This document shows positions 62,195 through 64,000 of a stretch of 64,000 nucleotides of DNA, in pieces. Numbering within the stretch: position 1 is the first letter of the stretch; each line of letters starts with the position of its first letter. Location of the stretch: NCBI GenBank assembly GCA_963788975.1, contig CAWBIJ010000001.1, forward strand, positions 186,001-250,000. The letters run 5' to 3'. Source of the DNA: VRUE01 sp963788975 (GTDB lineage: Bacteria; Actinomycetota; Thermoleophilia; Solirubrobacterales; 70-9). The position numbers were made by a program, and so were the translations under genes. A model generated the notes under the pieces. The model had not been told where the DNA came from. It saw nothing but the letters and a program-made list of their open reading frames with translations, and did no database searches.

Positions 62195-63037
62195 ATGCTC
62201 ACCGACTACCACCTGCACCTGCGCCCCGACGAGGAGAACACCCCCCCGGAGCGCTACTTCACGACCGCGAACGTGGAGCGCTACCTGGCGGTTGCCACGG
62301 AGGCCGGGATCGAGGAGATCGGGGTCTCAGAGCACATCCACCGCTTCACCCAGGCGCTCGACCTCTGGCGCCACCCGTTCTGGGAGGAACAGGCGCGCGA
62401 CGACCTCGACGCCTACTGCGAGTTCGTTCGCACCACGCCGCTGCGACTGGGGGTCGAGTGCGACTTCGTACCCGGCGCTGAGGACCGCACCGCGTCGCTG
62501 CTCGAGGCGCGCGAGTTCGACTACGTGGTCGGCTCGGTCCATTTCGTCGGTGAGCGGGGGGTGGACCATGAGGGCTGGGACGTCTGGGAGGGGCGGGGCG
62601 ATCCCGAGCAGGTCTGGCGGCGCTACTTCGAAGCGCTCGCCGAGTGCGCCCGCAGCGGCCTCTTCGACATCCTCGCCCACCCCGACCTGGTCAAGGTTTG
62701 GGGCGGGGCCCGGCCGCTTCCCGAGCGTGACCTCCGCTTCTTCTACGAGCCGGCGGTGGAGGCAATTTTGGAGAGCGGCATCGCGGTCGAGGTCTCGACG
62801 GCGGGCCTGCGCAAGCCGGTGGGCGAGATCTACCCTGCGCGCGCCTTCGCCGAGATGTGCGTTGAGGCGGGGGCGGTCTTTGCCCTCTCTTCCGACGCTC
62901 ACCTGCCAGAGCAGGTCGGGTTCGGCTACGACCACGCGACTGAGTTCCTGGCAGACCTCGGGGTCGAGGAGATTTGCGTCTTCGAGGGTCGCAATCGCCG
63001 GCTCGCGCCGATCGGCGCCGCGGTGCGCGAGGATTGA
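62195..63037 (+). CDS. PHP-family phosphoesterase, histidinol-phosphatase-like
   Basis: The 280-residue protein is a PHP metal-dependent phosphatase. MLTDYHLHLRPDEEN, VSEHIHRF, VGSVHFVGERG, DILAHPDLVK and SSDAHLPEQVG supply the metal ligands. It may be HisJ-type histidinol phosphatase, but related PHP enzymes act on other substrates. It lies between the DUF389 gene and ispF on the ispD strand. Confidence 0.87.
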   Translation: MLTDYHLHLRPDEENTPPERYFTTANVERYLAVATEAGIEEIGVSEHIHRFTQALDLWRHPFWEEQARDDLDAYCEFVRTTPLRLGVECDFVPGAEDRTASLLEAREFDYVVGSVHFVGERGVDHEGWDVWEGRGDPEQVWRRYFEALAECARSGLFDILAHPDLVKVWGGARPLPERDLRFFYEPAVEAILESGIAVEVSTAGLRKPVGEIYPARAFAEMCVEAGAVFALSSDAHLPEQVGFGYDHATEFLADLGVEEICVFEGRNRRLAPIGAAVRED

Positions 63038-63058
63038 GCCGATGAGATCGGAGCAGCC

Positions 63059-63514
63059 ATGAGCGTCGGGATCGGTTACGACAGCCACCGCTTCGCCGAG
63101 GGCCGCAGACTGGTCCTCGGCGGGATAGAGATCGAGCATCCACAGGGGCTCGCCGGCCACTCGGACGCCGACGTGCTTACCCATGCTGTGATCGATGCCC
63201 TGCTCGGTGCGGCCGGCATGGGCGACCTCGGCACGCTCTTCCCCGACGACGAGGAGCGCTGGCGCGACGCCGACTCGATCGACTTGCTGCGCACCGTCGT
63301 CGGCACGGTCTCCGGCCGGATCGTCAACCTCGACGCCACGGTCGTCTGCGAGGAGCCGCGCCTCGCTCCGCACCGGGCTGAGATGGAGCGGATCCTCGCT
63401 GAGGCGACCTCGGCACGAGTCAGTGTCAAGGCCACCACCAACGAGGGAATGGGCTGGATCGGCAGGGGTGAGGGAATTGCCTGCATTGCGGTCGCCTTGG
63501 TCGAGGGCGAATAG
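63059..63514 (+). CDS. ispF: 2-C-methyl-D-erythritol 2,4-cyclodiphosphate synthase
   Basis: The 151-residue enzyme forms methylerythritol cyclodiphosphate. Metal ligands Asp8 and His10 (GYDSHRF) and the His in GHSDADVLTHAVIDALLGA are present, and TTNEGMGWIGRGEGIA is the C-terminal signature. ispD and ispF are split here by two unrelated genes. Confidence 0.95.
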   Translation: MSVGIGYDSHRFAEGRRLVLGGIEIEHPQGLAGHSDADVLTHAVIDALLGAAGMGDLGTLFPDDEERWRDADSIDLLRTVVGTVSGRIVNLDATVVCEEPRLAPHRAEMERILAEATSARVSVKATTNEGMGWIGRGEGIACIAVALVEGE

Positions 63515-63535
63515 CGTCTAGGCTTCTCGATCCCG

Positions 63536-64000
63536 ATGGGACGCCTCAGCTCAATTGCGTCAAGCGTGCGCCAGTCTGTCTCAGACTCGGCGTTCGAGCT
63601 GAAAGTGCTGCGCGAGGCGGGAGTACTTGGTCTCGAGCGCCCCAGCATCGCCGTCAAAAGGGGCGTCACCTTCGTCCGCTGGGGGGCCTCGCCCGCCACC
63701 GGCGCGACCACGGCGGCGATCAGCCACCCGCACGAGACGGCGGTGATCGACGAGCGCGGCTCGCTCACCTTCGACCAGATGCACCGTCGCTCTAACGCGC
63801 TCGCCCACGCCTTCGCCAAGCTCGGCATCGGCTACGGCGATGGGGTCGGGATCATGTGCCGCAACCACCGCGGCTTCATCGAAGCGACCCTCGCCGCCGC
63901 CAAGCTCGGCGCCAGCGCGCTCTACCTGAACACGATGTTCGCCGGTCCGCAGCTGGTCGAGGTGACGCGGCGCGAGAAGCCCAAGGCGCTCGTCTACGAC
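63536..64000 (+). CDS. Acyl-CoA synthetase / AMP-binding protein, N-terminal part
   Basis: The frame starts at ATG 63536 and runs out of the window after 155 codons. TAVIDERGSLTFDQMHRRSN, IGYGDGVGIMCRNHRGFIEA and LGASALYLNTMF are the N-terminal signatures of long-chain acyl-CoA ligases. The nucleotide-binding motifs lie outside the window. Confidence 0.88.
   Translation, partial: MGRLSSIASSVRQSVSDSAFELKVLREAGVLGLERPSIAVKRGVTFVRWGASPATGATTAAISHPHETAVIDERGSLTFDQMHRRSNALAHAFAKLGIGYGDGVGIMCRNHRGFIEATLAAAKLGASALYLNTMFAGPQLVEVTRREKPKALVYD

Overview
The window is a 64 kb piece of a very GC-rich, gene-dense bacterial chromosome. GTG and TTG starts are common and many neighbouring genes overlap by 1 to 4 bases. 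Gene content (DisA, CarD, ClpC, type III glutamine synthetase, EfeU/EfeO, a small Cys-rich actinobacterial protein) and gene order (coaX-dus-greA-lysS-clpC ... disA-carD-ispD ... ispF) point to an actinobacterium. The protein style suggests class Thermoleophilia, Solirubrobacterales-like; this is inference from gene content, not a database match. I see no rRNA, tRNA, CRISPR array, prophage, transposase gene or replication origin. No gap between genes exceeds 300 bases.

Layout. 1-9.5 kb: exported and membrane proteins (a lipoprotein, a CaCA-type exchanger, an AT-rich secreted protein full of TTA codons), a Bcp peroxiredoxin operon, an acyl-CoA dehydrogenase behind a palindromic operator, a DUF2252 protein, TypA and a cold-shock protein. 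9.7-22.9 kb: a subtilase with a domain inserted between its catalytic residues, RecD2 helicase, two cupins, a flavin oxidoreductase/amine oxidase pair, RlmN, a P450 and a methyltransferase. 23-32.3 kb: type III glutamine synthetase, an NlpC/P60-like protein, a dehydrogenase-hydratase fusion, an unrecognised four-gene membrane cassette, a sirtuin and a HAD hydrolase. 32.4-43.6 kb: a large multidomain cell-wall hydrolase, an EfeU-EfeO iron uptake pair, an Amt-PII ammonium module and a MerR/adenylate-cyclase fusion. 43.7-64 kb: a housekeeping run: tilS, hpt, ftsH, folP-folB-folK, then (after a patatin and a GST-like gene on the other strand) coaX-dus-greA-lysS-clpC-AKR, then disA-carD-ispD and ispF, ending in a truncated acyl-CoA synthetase.

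Functional links. Amt with PII and the type III glutamine synthetase cover ammonium uptake and assimilation. EfeU with EfeO imports iron, with a palindrome resembling an iron-regulator half-site pair upstream. folP-B-K is a folate operon. CarD, DisA, ClpC and FtsH are stress and quality-control functions; IspD and IspF belong to the MEP isoprenoid pathway.

The most unusual signal is a set of long palindromes at gene ends. A 57-bp element occurs twice in opposite orientation (32356-32412 and 47218-47274, 55 of 57 identical). Each copy sits between perfectly complementary outer arms (17 and 20 bp) whose sequences are unrelated between the two sites. A third nested palindrome of the same architecture but different core lies at 42288-42399, and two plain hairpins (22928-22976, 43648-43681) look like unoccupied versions. 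One reading is a small palindromic mobile element that enters the loops of gene-end hairpins. A further palindrome (60936-60987) lies inside ispD exactly where the protein has extra residues, and ispD itself has no usable ATG, GTG or TTG start.
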